DNA of 41,870 nt from Cupriavidus sp. (GCA_031181345.1 JAPSLC010000046.1:1-41870); one strand, 5' to 3'. Shown: positions 32,854-41,115, numbered from the stretch's first letter. The notes: generated by a model from the sequence alone, not told the origin. Made by a program: numbers and translations.

Positions 32854-33465
32854 TTACTGGGCGGCCGAGCCGGCCGCTGCCTGTTCGGCCTGGGCCTGCA
32901 TGAACTCCCGGGCCGCGGCGACGGCCTGCATCGCCTCCTGACTGCCGCCCTTGTCGGGATGGGCCTTGAGCGACGCCGCCCGGAAGGCCTTGCCGATCTT
33001 CGCCACGTCGGTCTCGCCGGGATTCAGCCCGAGGATTTCGTGCGGCAGACGCTCATGGCTCCAGCCGTCGGGCGCGTAGGGGTTGACGGGAGCGGCGGGT
33101 CGCTGTGGCGGCGGCGCGCTGTGCGCGGGTTCGGGCCGATGACGCTGCTGCCGGGCGCGCTCGCTTTGCCGATCGTCGCGGCGCTTCGGTTCCGGTTCGG
33201 GATCCCGCGCCGGCCACAGCACCACGATGGCCGCCGACAACCTGCCGCCTTGGTCGACCAGCACGATCGCATTGATCTGGAGAGGCGCCGCCGGCCGCGG
33301 CGCGAACGCGTTGACGTTCAGGTTGGCGAGCAGCAGATTCATCAGCAGTGCATTGGCGGCATCCTGCGGCGACATCGAGAACCGCTGGTCGGGGGACTTC
33401 GCCTGCGGCTGGATCGACGGGATATCGATGGGCCGCTGGGCGTGGATGGACGAGATGGACGACAT
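32854..33465 (-). CDS. Protein with C-terminal J domain
   Basis: A 203-residue protein whose last 65 residues form a J domain: LPHEILGLNPGETDVAKIGKAF, then RAASLKAHPDKGGSQEAMQAV with the essential HPD motif. J domains stimulate the ATPase of Hsp70/DnaK. The first part (NALLMNLLLANLNVNAFAPR, then INAIVLVDQGGRLSAAIVVLWPA) is unfamiliar, and a Pro/Arg-rich linker joins the two. AAGGAG eight bases before the ATG at 33465 fixes the start. A J domain at the C terminus, without the Gly/Phe or zinc regions of DnaJ, suggests a specialised co-chaperone. Confidence 0.82.
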   Translation of the reverse strand: MSSISSIHAQRPIDIPSIQPQAKSPDQRFSMSPQDAANALLMNLLLANLNVNAFAPRPAAPLQINAIVLVDQGGRLSAAIVVLWPARDPEPEPKRRDDRQSERARQQRHRPEPAHSAPPPQRPAAPVNPYAPDGWSHERLPHEILGLNPGETDVAKIGKAFRAASLKAHPDKGGSQEAMQAVAAAREFMQAQAEQAAAGSAAQ

Positions 33466-33697
33466 TGACGACTCTCCTTGAGGACATGGGGGCTGCCATC
33501 TTTGCGCCATGACCGCAGGGCCGCTACCGTGGAAACGAACTGGCTTTTGCTTTTGTCTCATTCCTTGCATCGCGCGGCCCGTCGCTCCTCCCTTCGCTCA
33601 CCCCATCGCGCCCGCCCCACCCTCGGTGCGCTCGCGCACATACCGCTATCAGCGGCATCGCTGCAATATCGCCTTTTCCGCATCGACAGGGGCGACG

Positions 33698-34591
33698 ATG
33701 AAGCGCGTGATTCGTATTGCGGGGTGGACGATCGCCGGGCTGTTGGTCGCCGCGGGATTGGTCCTGGCAACGGGCATGTTGCTCGGCGAACGAAAAGCCC
33801 AACGGCGGGTGCACGTGCCCGCGGTTCCCGTCGCTTATCGCGATGACGCGCAAGCCCTGGCGCGCGGCAAATATCTCTACGAGTCGCGCGGCTGCATGGA
33901 ATGCCACGGCGCCGACGGCCGCGGCCGCGTGATGATCAACGACCCGGGCGGCATGTTCGTGCGAACGCCCAACGTGACCGCCGGCAACCCCGACATCGCG
34001 CGCTACCGCGAACGCGACTGGGTCCTCGCGATCCGTCACGGCGTCGCGCCATCGGGACGGCCGCTGATGATCATGCCGAGCGAGGACTACAACCAGCTCA
34101 GCGACGAAGACCTGTCCGCGCTGGTCGCCTATATGCGCAGCCTGCCGCCGCTGCTCAGCGGCATGACCGAGATCCGCCTGCCGCTGATGGTGCGCGTGCT
34201 TTACGGCTTCGGCATGATCCAGGACGCCGCCGCCAAGATCGACCACAGCCGGCCGCCGTCCCCACCGCTGCAACCCGCGCCCACCGCCGCGTATGGCGCC
34301 TATGTCGCCCATGCCTGCATCGGCTGTCACGGCGCCGATCTGGCGGGCGGCAAGATTCCGGGCGCGCCGCCGGACTGGCCCGCGGCCGCCGACCTGCGGC
34401 CGGGTGCCGTGATGCTGCGCTACCGCACGCCGGACCGCTTTATCGAGATGATGCGCACCGGCGTGCGGCCCGACGGCACCGCCGTCAGCAAGGTGATGCC
34501 GTTCGAGAGCCTGAGCAAGATGAGCGACACCGACCTGACCGCGCTCTATCTCCATCTGAAGGCGTTGCCGGTGACCCAGGCGGCGCGTTGA
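33698..34591 (+). CDS. Membrane-anchored dihaem cytochrome c
   Basis: A 297-residue protein with an N-terminal membrane anchor (IRIAGWTIAGLLVAAGLVLATGML) and two cytochrome c domains, haem sites CMECH and CIGCH. Candidate axial methionines follow (LMIMPSEDY in the first, KVMPFESLS in the second). It would carry electrons in the periplasm, in the manner of alcohol-dehydrogenase or Fix-type cytochrome subunits. The partner is not in the window. AGGGG lies eight bases before the ATG at 33698. It is divergent from the J-domain gene. Confidence 0.87.
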   Translation: MKRVIRIAGWTIAGLLVAAGLVLATGMLLGERKAQRRVHVPAVPVAYRDDAQALARGKYLYESRGCMECHGADGRGRVMINDPGGMFVRTPNVTAGNPDIARYRERDWVLAIRHGVAPSGRPLMIMPSEDYNQLSDEDLSALVAYMRSLPPLLSGMTEIRLPLMVRVLYGFGMIQDAAAKIDHSRPPSPPLQPAPTAAYGAYVAHACIGCHGADLAGGKIPGAPPDWPAAADLRPGAVMLRYRTPDRFIEMMRTGVRPDGTAVSKVMPFESLSKMSDTDLTALYLHLKALPVTQAAR

Positions 34592-34896
34592 GCGCGTCTG
34601 GGGCCGAGCGCTATGCGATACGCGTTGCCCGCTCCGACGACCGTCCAGCGCCTCCGCGCCACAAGCGAAAGTTTTACACGTTTGCCTAATTTCACCGCGC
34701 CGCAACTACGATAGGCGCGGTCTCCCTTCCCCGAGCTCGCGCCGGCTGGCCCGGCGGCTGGCACCCACGACGGCGCCCCTCCCCTCCGATTGCCGCTCCC
34801 GGGCATGGGCATTGCAGCGCAACCCACGCCCATGTGGCGTGAAGTACCGCATGAGTCCCTGCATGATTTCCCGTTGACCGAGATCGGAGGATCCCC
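34592..34896. other. 305-bp gap before manganese catalase
   Basis: No gene is apparent. The AT-richer part at 34665-34715 may hold the catalase promoter (TTGCCT at 34682-34687 and TACGAT at 34707-34712, spacing 19 bp, weak). A GCGCC/GGCGC dyad flanks TACGAT. Two KOPS-type octamers occur on the minus strand (34724-34731 and 34777-34784). The rest shows nothing. Confidence 0.4.
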
Positions 34897-35844
34897 ATGT
34901 TCATTCACAACAAGCGATTGCAGTACACCGTACGCGTATCACGGCCCGATCCCGGTCTGGCCAATCTGTTGCTGGAGCAATTCGGCGGTCCCCAGGGCGA
35001 ACTCGCTGCCGCACTGCGCTATTTCACGCAGGCGCTGGCTGAGGACGACCCGGGTCGCAAGGACATGCTGCTCGATATCGCGACCGAGGAGCTGAGCCAT
35101 CTGGAGGTGATCGGCTCGATCGTCGCGATGCTGAACAAGGGGGCCAAGGGCCAGCTTGCCGAGGGCGTCGAACAGGAAGCCGAGCTCTATCGTTCGCTGT
35201 CCGGCCCGGGCAACGACAGCCACGTGACCCAGCTGCTGTATGGCGGCGGCCCGCCGCTGACCAACTCGGGCGGTGTGCCCTGGACCGCGGCCTATATCGA
35301 CACGATCGGCGAGCCGACCGCGGACCTGCGCTCCAATATCGCGGCCGAGGCGCGCGCCAAGATCATCTACGAGCGGCTGATCAACGTGACCGACGACCCA
35401 GGCGTGCAGGAGGCCCTGGGCTTTCTGATGACCCGCGAGGTGTCGCACCAGAAATCGTTCGAGAAGGCGCTGTATTCGATCCAGCCCAGCTTCCCGCCGG
35501 GCAAGGCCCCGCCGATGCCCGAGTTCGCCAGCGTCTACTACAAGATGTCGCAGGGCGATGCGCTGCGCGGTCCCTGGAATTCCGACTCCACCTTCGAATT
35601 CGTCGAGAATCCGCCGCCGGCGGTAGATGGCGGCAGCGGCCTGCCCGAAGTTCAGCTCGAGCCCACCCAGGCCAGCGCGGTCGAAGCGGCGGCGATGCGC
35701 ACCGAGTCCGACGTCAACAGCGATCCGGTGACGGGCGCGGACCTGGGCAGCGTCGACGAGGCCGAGTTGCCGACCGACACCGGGGCACCGGGCGCGGGCG
35801 GCGCGGCATCGATTCCGCCCACGACGCCGCCGGGCAAGGCTTGA
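34897..35844 (+). CDS. Manganese (non-haem) catalase
   Basis: A 315-residue dimanganese catalase that splits hydrogen peroxide. Visible ligand residues are Glu35 in GGPQGELAAAL, Glu65 and His68 in ATEELSHLEVIG, a glutamate in NIAAEARAKIIYERL, and a histidine in TREVSHQKSFEKAL. Residues after about 250 form an acidic, Pro/Gly-rich tail longer than the catalytic core needs. GGAGG precedes the ATG. It converges with mntH, so manganese uptake and the manganese enzyme sit side by side. A terminator follows. Confidence 0.9.
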   Translation: MFIHNKRLQYTVRVSRPDPGLANLLLEQFGGPQGELAAALRYFTQALAEDDPGRKDMLLDIATEELSHLEVIGSIVAMLNKGAKGQLAEGVEQEAELYRSLSGPGNDSHVTQLLYGGGPPLTNSGGVPWTAAYIDTIGEPTADLRSNIAAEARAKIIYERLINVTDDPGVQEALGFLMTREVSHQKSFEKALYSIQPSFPPGKAPPMPEFASVYYKMSQGDALRGPWNSDSTFEFVENPPPAVDGGSGLPEVQLEPTQASAVEAAAMRTESDVNSDPVTGADLGSVDEAELPTDTGAPGAGGAASIPPTTPPGKA

Positions 35845-35879
35845 TCGATTGTTCGCCGCGATGTCCGGCAATGAAGAAC

Positions 35880-35906
35880 GAGGCGGCCACATCGGCCGCC
35901 TCTTTT
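35880..35906 (+). terminator. Intrinsic terminator of the manganese catalase gene
   Basis: GAGGCGGCC (35880-35888), loop ACATC, GGCCGCCTC (35894-35902), then TTTT: a perfect 9-bp stem with T run. Confidence 0.85.
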
Positions 35907-35939
35907 CCTGGAGCGCTGCCATGTTGTCAGTGGCACCGG

Positions 35940-37265
35940 CTACGGCAACACCGTCGTCGCCACCAGCGTCACGTTCATGCCGATGATCAGCGTCACCGCG
36001 ATCACCGCCAGCACCGTGACCCATGGCTTGTTGACGTACGCTCCCATCACGGAGCGGCGGCTGGTCAGCCAGATCAGCGGCACCACCGCGAACGGCAATT
36101 GCAGGCTCAGGATGACCTGGCTGAGTACCAGCAATTCGCCGATGCCCGCTTCGCCGTAGGCCAGCGCGACGAACATCGCCGGTACCACCGCGATGCCGCG
36201 CGTCAGCAGCCGCCGCGCCCACGCCGGGAGCCGCAGCTTGACGAAGCCTTCCATCACGATCTGCCCGGCCAGCGTGGCCGTCACCGCGGAGCTTTGCCCC
36301 GACGCGAGCAGCGCGATGCCGAACAGGACGCTGGCGATCGCGGTGCCGGTCAGCGGCCCCAGCAGCTGGTAGGCGGCGCGCAGATCGTTGACCTCGTGCA
36401 TGCCGCCGGCATGGAACACGGCGCCCGCGGTCACCAGGATCGCGGCGTTGATGAAGAAGGCGATCACCAGCGCCAGCATGATGTCGACCGTGTAATACGC
36501 GAGCGTGGTACCGATGCTCTCGTGCCCGCGCCGGATGCGCTGCGGCCCCACCATCGACGAATGCAGATACAGGTTGTGCGGCATCACGGTCGCGCCGACG
36601 ATGCCGATCGCGATGTACAGCATGTTGGTGTCGGTCAGCACGCGCGTGCTCGGCACGAAGCCGCGCGCGACCTCGCCCCATTGCGGCTGCACCAGTACGA
36701 GGTTGACCGCGAAGCAGAGAAACACCACGGCGAGCAGCGCGATGACCACCGCCTCCAGCTGCCGGTAGCCGCGCTGCTGCAGCGCGAGGATCAGCAGTAC
36801 GTCGAGCACGGTCGCGGCCACGCCCCACGTCAGCGGAATGCCGAACAGCAGGTTCAGCGCGATCGCGGTACCGATGACCTCGGCCAGGTCGGTGGCACAG
36901 ATCGCCAGCTCGCACAGCAGCCATTGCGCCAGCGCCGAGCGCTTGCTCGAGTGCTGGCGGCAGGCCTGCGCCAGATCCATGCCGGACACCACGCCAAGGC
37001 GTGCCGCCAGCGTTTGCAGCAGCATCGCGATCAGGCTGGACATCAGCACGATCCACAACAGCGCGTAGCCGTAGCCCGAGCCAGCGGCGAGGTCGGTGGC
37101 CCAGTTGCCCGGGTCCATGTAGCCGACCGCGACCAGGTAGCCGGGCCCGAGAAAGGCCAGCAGACGGCGCCAATGCAGCTTGCCGCCCGGCGGGCGGCGC
37201 CAGGCGCCGAGCGGGCCCGCGGCCTGCGCGCCGGCGTCCGGCGGCGGGGGCGTGTCAGGGGGCAT
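35940..37265 (-). CDS. mntH: Nramp-type divalent metal transporter MntH
   Basis: A 441-residue inner-membrane Nramp protein with about eleven TM helices. It imports Mn(II) (and Fe(II)) with protons. The metal-binding DPGN is in AVGYMDPGNWATDL (TM1) and the MPH of TM6 in GATVMPHNLYLHSS. The TM8 and TM11 blocks are also present. The N terminus is Pro-rich. ATG at 37265, 47 bp after a 37-codon ORF. Manganese import fits the adjacent manganese catalase. Usual regulators are MntR or Fur; a candidate dyad is at 37511-37523. Confidence 0.93.
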   Translation of the reverse strand: MPPDTPPPPDAGAQAAGPLGAWRRPPGGKLHWRRLLAFLGPGYLVAVGYMDPGNWATDLAAGSGYGYALLWIVLMSSLIAMLLQTLAARLGVVSGMDLAQACRQHSSKRSALAQWLLCELAICATDLAEVIGTAIALNLLFGIPLTWGVAATVLDVLLILALQQRGYRQLEAVVIALLAVVFLCFAVNLVLVQPQWGEVARGFVPSTRVLTDTNMLYIAIGIVGATVMPHNLYLHSSMVGPQRIRRGHESIGTTLAYYTVDIMLALVIAFFINAAILVTAGAVFHAGGMHEVNDLRAAYQLLGPLTGTAIASVLFGIALLASGQSSAVTATLAGQIVMEGFVKLRLPAWARRLLTRGIAVVPAMFVALAYGEAGIGELLVLSQVILSLQLPFAVVPLIWLTSRRSVMGAYVNKPWVTVLAVIAVTLIIGMNVTLVATTVLP

Positions 37266-37312
37266 GGCGCTTGCCCCGCAGGACATGCATCGGCCGATCA
37301 GGCATTGGCCTC

Positions 37313-37426
37313 TCAGACATCGGCCAGCATCCGCGCCAGCAGCACCGCCATGCCGCCGCCATTGATGATCAGGCCGAGCAGCAGCCGCACAGGATGGTCA
37401 CGCCAATCGCGCCGGATTCGTTCCAT
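37313..37426 (-). CDS. 37-residue ORF upstream of mntH
   Basis: A short ORF missed by length cut-offs. It opens MERIRRDWRDHPVR, then has a hydrophobic stretch (LLLGLIINGGG-MAVLLARML) and ends ADV. AGGAGA lies nine bases before the ATG. It ends 47 bp before mntH on the same strand and would be the first ORF of its mRNA. It could be a small membrane protein acting with MntH or a regulatory leader peptide. I do not recognise a family; coding is inferred from the ribosome site and composition. Confidence 0.55.
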   Translation of the reverse strand: MERIRRDWRDHPVRLLLGLIINGGGMAVLLARMLADV

Positions 37427-37510
37427 GGCTTCGCGTCTCCTCGTTTTCGCGCGCGCTCGGCTCGGCGCACGGCCGCCATATCAAGCACGAGCCATGCCCG
37501 TGCAGTTTGA

Positions 37511-37523
37511 ACACTATAGGTGT
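37511..37523. promoter_or_regulatory. Candidate dyad between mntH and the sigma-factor gene
   Basis: ACAC-TATAG-GTGT is near-perfect dyad symmetry in an AT-rich spot of the gap between the divergent mntH and sigma-factor genes. Its minus-strand TATAGT could be the mntH -10. Binding protein unknown. Confidence 0.4.
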
Positions 37524-37699
37524 CCGATTGGAGTCTGATTCCGGTTGCCTCGAGGTCCGGGACACTTCGGGTTCAGCCATGTTGTTACAACGGCCCTGCC
37601 TGCCTTGCCATCGGCAGTCATCCGCCGCAGAATCGGCATGCCCGTGCGCCAGCGCACGCCCGCCAGCCGCGCTCGCGGCGGCCTCGCCGACAACGACCG

Positions 37700-39013
37700 A
37701 TGCCAGATCCCATCGCCGCACCGTCCGAAACACCCGCCGCACCGTCCGACATCATCGCCCCCGCGACGTCGGAGGCCACCGTCGACGCGGTCTACCGCGC
37801 CGAATCCCGCCGCGTGCTGGCCACGCTGATCCGCCTGCTGGGCGACTTCGATCTGGCCGAGGAAGCCCTGCACGACGCCTTCAAGGCCGCCCTCGAGCAA
37901 TGGCCGCGCGACGGCGTGCCGGCCAATCCTTGCGCATGGCTGATCTCGGCGGGACGCTTCAAGGCGATCGACGGCATCCGCCGCCATGCGCGCTTCCGCC
38001 CGCTCGACGACGTCACCGAACAGGTCGAAGCAATCGTCGACGAGAGCGCGACGCGCGCCTTCGACGAACTCTTCGACGACACCTGTCTGGAAGACGACCG
38101 GCTGCGGCTGATCTTTACCTGCTGCCACCCCGCGCTGGCGCCCGACGCCCAGGTCGCGCTGACGCTGCGCGAGGTCTGCGGCCTGACCACCGAGGACATC
38201 GCCCACGCCTTCCTGACCGCGCCGTCGACGCTGGCCCAGCGCATCGTGCGCGCCAAGGCGAAAATCCGCGACGCGCGCATTCCTTATCAGGTGCCTGACC
38301 GCAAGGACCTGCCCGAGCGGCTCGACAGCGTGCTGCGGGTGGTCTACCTGGTCTTCAACGAGGGCTACTCGGCCAGCTCCGGCGATCAGCTGACCCGGCA
38401 CGACCTGTCGGGCGAGGCGATCCGACTGGCCCGGCTGCTGCTCGAACTGCTGCCGGAGCCCGAGGTCATGGGGCTGCTGGCGCTGATGCTGCTGCACGAG
38501 TCGCGCCGGGCTGCGCGCACGTCGGCGGACGGCGAACTGGTGCTGCTGGACGAACAGGACCGCAGCCGCTGGGACCGCGCGCTGATCGCCGAGGGCACGA
38601 CGCTGGTCGAGCGCGCGCTGTCCTCGCGCCGCTTCGGGCCGTACTCGCTGCAGGCCGCGATTTCCGCCGTGCATGCCGAAGCCGACAGCGCCGCGTCGAC
38701 CGACTGGCCGCAGATCGTCGCGCTGTACGACGTGTTGCTGGCGCTCCAGCCCTCCCCGGTGGTCGAACTGAACCGCGCGGTCGCGGTCGCTATGCGCGAC
38801 GGCCCCGAGGCCGGGCTGCTGCTGGTCGACGCGATCCTGGCCCGCGGCGAACTGTCCGACTACCACCTGGCCCACGCCACCCGGGCCGATCTGTGCCGGC
38901 GCCTGGGTCGCTACGGCGAAGCGCGTGCCGCGTACCGAACCGTGCTCGAACTGGTCCGCCAGGGCCCCGAGCGGCGCTTTATCGAACGACGGCTTGCCGC
39001 ACTGCCGCAATAA
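37700..39013 (+). CDS. ECF42-type RNA polymerase sigma factor with C-terminal TPR-like extension
   Basis: A 437-residue extracytoplasmic-function sigma factor. Sigma region 2 is at about 30-95 (RLLGDFDLAEEALHDAFKAAL, AWLISAGRFKAIDGIRR) and region 4 at about 130-185 (LTLREVCGLTTEDIAHAF, STLAQRIVRAKAKIR). A roughly 240-residue helical extension (LPERLDSVLRVVYLVFNEGYSA ... RLGRYGEARAAYRTVLELV) follows. That extension and the neighbouring DGPF proteins are the hallmarks of group ECF42, which has no anti-sigma factor. The ATG at 37700 has no Shine-Dalgarno; the longer frame is low quality. Three candidate target promoters lie downstream. Confidence 0.9.
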   Translation: MPDPIAAPSETPAAPSDIIAPATSEATVDAVYRAESRRVLATLIRLLGDFDLAEEALHDAFKAALEQWPRDGVPANPCAWLISAGRFKAIDGIRRHARFRPLDDVTEQVEAIVDESATRAFDELFDDTCLEDDRLRLIFTCCHPALAPDAQVALTLREVCGLTTEDIAHAFLTAPSTLAQRIVRAKAKIRDARIPYQVPDRKDLPERLDSVLRVVYLVFNEGYSASSGDQLTRHDLSGEAIRLARLLLELLPEPEVMGLLALMLLHESRRAARTSADGELVLLDEQDRSRWDRALIAEGTTLVERALSSRRFGPYSLQAAISAVHAEADSAASTDWPQIVALYDVLLALQPSPVVELNRAVAVAMRDGPEAGLLLVDAILARGELSDYHLAHATRADLCRRLGRYGEARAAYRTVLELVRQGPERRFIERRLAALPQ

Positions 39014-39060
39014 AGCGGGCCTCGCCGGCGCGGCGGGCCTTGCCTGATGTCGGTCGCCGC

Positions 39061-39089
39061 TGTCGATTTCACCCGATCCCGAACGACTA
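39061..39089 (+). promoter_or_regulatory. ECF42-type promoter of DGPF gene 1
   Basis: TGTCGA (39061-39066), exactly 17 bp, CGACTA (39084-39089). It is identical in both elements and spacing to the site at 39644-39672. It fits the ECF42 consensus as I recall it (TGTCGA at -35, a CGA-containing -10). It lies 48 bp after the sigma-factor stop. Confidence 0.75.
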
Positions 39090-39232
39090 ATCACTGACAG
39101 GGTGATCACCCTGCCGGCGTCATGGCGCCGTCGCCGGCGCCGTCTATGCTGTTTTTCCGTGCCCTTTCGTTGCCGTTTTGTTGCCGAGTCGCTCGCCGAC
39201 ACGTCAACGCCACCATTACCGAGGAGCCTCAG

Positions 39233-39598
39233 ATGAAATATCTCTGCCTTATCTATTACCAGGAGAAGCAGGTCTACAGCATGCCGCCCGACGAATGGGA
39301 TTCCCTGGTCGGCGAATGCCTGCGCTTCGGCGACAAGGTGCGCAGCAGCGGCCACTACATCGGCGGCGAAGCACTGCAGCCTGTCGAGACCGCCAAGACG
39401 CTGCGTGTGCGCGACGGCAAGGTCACCGTCACCGACGGGCCGTTCGCCGAGACCAAGGAGCAGTTGGCCGGCTTTTATCTGATGGAGGCCGCCGATCTGA
39501 ACGAGGCAATCCAGGTCGCCTCGAAGATTCCGCCCGCGCGGCATGGCAGCGTCGAGATCCGGCCGATCCGCGAATTGCCGGGCGCAAACGGGTCGTAG
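39233..39598 (+). CDS. DGPF/YCII-related protein 1
   Basis: A 121-residue YCII-fold protein. The DGPF signature is in VTDGPFAETKEQLAGFYL (Asp68-Phe71) and the N terminus is MKYLCLIYYQ. Function is unknown; the family is encoded beside ECF42 sigma factors. GAGGAG nine bases before the ATG fixes the start. It has its own TGTCGA promoter upstream. About half of its residues match DGPF protein 2 at 39720, so the two look like a tandem duplication. A tandem repeat covers its stop codon. Confidence 0.88.
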   Translation: MKYLCLIYYQEKQVYSMPPDEWDSLVGECLRFGDKVRSSGHYIGGEALQPVETAKTLRVRDGKVTVTDGPFAETKEQLAGFYLMEAADLNEAIQVASKIPPARHGSVEIRPIRELPGANGS

Positions 39599-39628
39599 GC
39601 ACCGGGTCGTAAACACCGAGTCGTAAAT
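39590..39628. repeat. Three-copy 14-bp tandem repeat at the end of DGPF gene 1
   Basis: GGGTCGTAGGCACC (39590-39603), GGGTCGTAAACACC (39604-39617) and a partial GAGTCGTAAAT (39618-39628). Each copy repeats TCG-TAR, so the stop codon of the gene is duplicated downstream. Confidence 0.7.
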
Positions 39629-39643
39629 TTCTTTGCGGGGCAT

Positions 39644-39672
39644 TGTCGATCGGCGCGCTCGCCGCACGACTA
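39644..39672 (+). promoter_or_regulatory. ECF42-type promoter of DGPF gene 2
   Basis: TGTCGA (39644-39649), 17 bp, CGACTA (39667-39672), the same as the site before DGPF gene 1. It starts 46 bp after that gene's stop. Confidence 0.78.
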
Positions 39673-39719
39673 GGTAACAGGAAGTCCGAACAGCCACCGA
39701 AATCCGAGGAGCGGCGACG

Positions 39720-40094
39720 ATGAAATACCTGTGCCTGATCTATACCGACGAGCGTGTCCTGCAAGCGATGCCCGAGCCGGAATGGCGCAGCCTGGTGGAA
39801 CAGTGCCTGCGCTTCAGCGCCAGGCTCGAGCGCGACGGCATGTACCTGGCCGGCGAGGCGCTCGAAAGCGTGACGACGGCCACCACGCTGCGGGTACGCG
39901 CCGGCAAGGTATCGTTCACCGACGGGCCCTTCGCGGAGACCAAGGAACAGCTGGCGGGCTTCTATCTGATCGAGGCCGAAGGCCTGCACGAGGCGCTGCA
40001 CGCGGCGGCGGGCATTCCCGCCGCGCGGCTGGGCAGCGTTGAAGTGCGGCCGGTGATGTCGCTGGCGGTCGGCAGTACGCCGCCCGCGCTGTGA
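39720..40094 (+). CDS. DGPF/YCII-related protein 2
   Basis: A 124-residue YCII-fold protein, close paralogue of DGPF protein 1 (MKYLCLIYTDERVLQAMP, then FTDGPFAETKEQLAGFYLIEAEGL). Biochemical role unknown. GAGGAG precedes the ATG. It has its own promoter of the ECF42 type and is probably co-transcribed with the SnoaL-like gene 69 bp downstream, which shows no such promoter. A GGCCGGATCCGGCC palindrome (40096-40109) follows its stop directly. Confidence 0.88.
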   Translation: MKYLCLIYTDERVLQAMPEPEWRSLVEQCLRFSARLERDGMYLAGEALESVTTATTLRVRAGKVSFTDGPFAETKEQLAGFYLIEAEGLHEALHAAAGIPAARLGSVEVRPVMSLAVGSTPPAL

Positions 40095-40163
40095 CGGCCG
40101 GATCCGGCCTCGACCTCGCATCGTCCAATCCGCTATCCGCCTTTTCCATCCAGGAGACTCAAG

Positions 40164-40613
40164 ATGAGCAACGCCCCTCAATCGCAAACCGCCGCCCACG
40201 ACGAAATCCGGACCATGCTGGAAGCGTGGCGCCAAGCGGCGATCGCCCGCGACGTGCCGCGCATCATGTCGCACTACACCCCAGACATCGTTGCCTTCGA
40301 CGCCGTGATGCAGTTGCAATTCAAGGGCGCCGACGCCTACGGCAAGCACTGGTCGGCCTGCATGGAGATGTGCACGGGGCCGATGGTGTTCGAGATGCAC
40401 GACCTGCAGCTGTCCGTCGACCAGCAGTTCGGCTATGGCCATTACCTGCTGCGCTGCGGTCACCAGGATGAGAACGGCAAAGAGAGCGGATCGTGGATGC
40501 GCGTCACGGTCGGCCTGCGCAAGACGCCCGAGGGCTGGAAGATTGCCCACGATCATTTTTCCGCCCCGTTCGACATGGAGAGCGGCAAGGCGCTGTTTGA
40601 ACTGCAGCCCTGA
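40164..40613 (+). CDS. SnoaL/ketosteroid-isomerase-like (NTF2 fold) protein
   Basis: A 149-residue NTF2-fold protein. It shows DEIRTMLEAWRQAAIARDVPRIMSHYTPDIVAFDAV and the closing WMRVTVGLRKTPEGWKIAHDHFSAPF typical of the SnoaL-like / DUF4440 family. Such proteins are isomerases, hydrolases or simple binding proteins, so the activity cannot be named. AGGAGA precedes the ATG. It lies between DGPF genes 2 and 3 (69 and 48 bp gaps), probably one transcript. Confidence 0.85.
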   Translation: MSNAPQSQTAAHDEIRTMLEAWRQAAIARDVPRIMSHYTPDIVAFDAVMQLQFKGADAYGKHWSACMEMCTGPMVFEMHDLQLSVDQQFGYGHYLLRCGHQDENGKESGSWMRVTVGLRKTPEGWKIAHDHFSAPFDMESGKALFELQP

Positions 40614-40661
40614 GCGGCCGTTGGCATCGCCTAGACTGATCTACCGACAGGAGATACCGCA

Positions 40662-41090
40662 ATGCGTTTCATGATTCTGGTCCGAGGCACGCAGAAAACC
40701 GAAAGCGGCGTGATGCCCGAGGAGGCGCTCCTTACCGAGATGGCTGCCTTTCACGAGGAACTCGCCAAGGCCGGCGTACTGGTCGATGCTTCCGGCCTGC
40801 AACCCAGCGCCAAGGGCTGGCGCATCCGCTACCACGGCCAGCAACGGACCGTCATCGACGGGCCGTTCGCCGAGACCAAGGAGCTGATCGCGGGCTACAC
40901 CATCATCCAGGTCAAGTCGCGGGAGGAAGCGATGGAATGGACCCGGCGCTTCCCGAATCCGCAGACCGACGACGACCACTGCGAGATCGAGGTGCGACAG
41001 CTGTATGACCTGGAGGACTTTCCGCCGAGCGAAGGCATCGAGCGCTTCCGCGAATTGGAACCGATACAGCAGCGACAGCAGTCGCAATAA
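40662..41090 (+). CDS. DGPF/YCII-related protein 3
   Basis: A 142-residue YCII-fold protein with VIDGPFAETKELIAGYTII near residues 65-82. It is more distant from the other two (MRFMILVRGTQKTESGVMP start) and has a longer C-terminal tail (EGIERFRELEPIQQRQQSQ). AGGAGA lies before the ATG. No ECF42-like promoter is seen directly upstream, so it is probably read from the DGPF gene 2 promoter. The tail is Gln-rich, and the last 30 residues have no counterpart in the paralogues. Confidence 0.86.
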   Translation: MRFMILVRGTQKTESGVMPEEALLTEMAAFHEELAKAGVLVDASGLQPSAKGWRIRYHGQQRTVIDGPFAETKELIAGYTIIQVKSREEAMEWTRRFPNPQTDDDHCEIEVRQLYDLEDFPPSEGIERFRELEPIQQRQQSQ

Positions 41091-41115
41091 CGACGCGATC
41101 ACGCGCAAGACAGAC

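Noticed and set aside
34939..37173. A 744-codon minus-strand open frame
   Set aside because: It runs antisense through manganese catalase and in another frame of mntH; composition is Arg/Gly-rich shadow sequence.
37514..39697. A 727-codon minus-strand open frame
   Set aside because: Antisense shadow of the sigma-factor and DGPF genes in high-GC DNA.
40096..40109. GGCCGGATCCGGCC palindrome as a regulator site
   Set aside because: Short, fully GC/restriction-like palindrome right at a stop codon; nothing supports a binding role.
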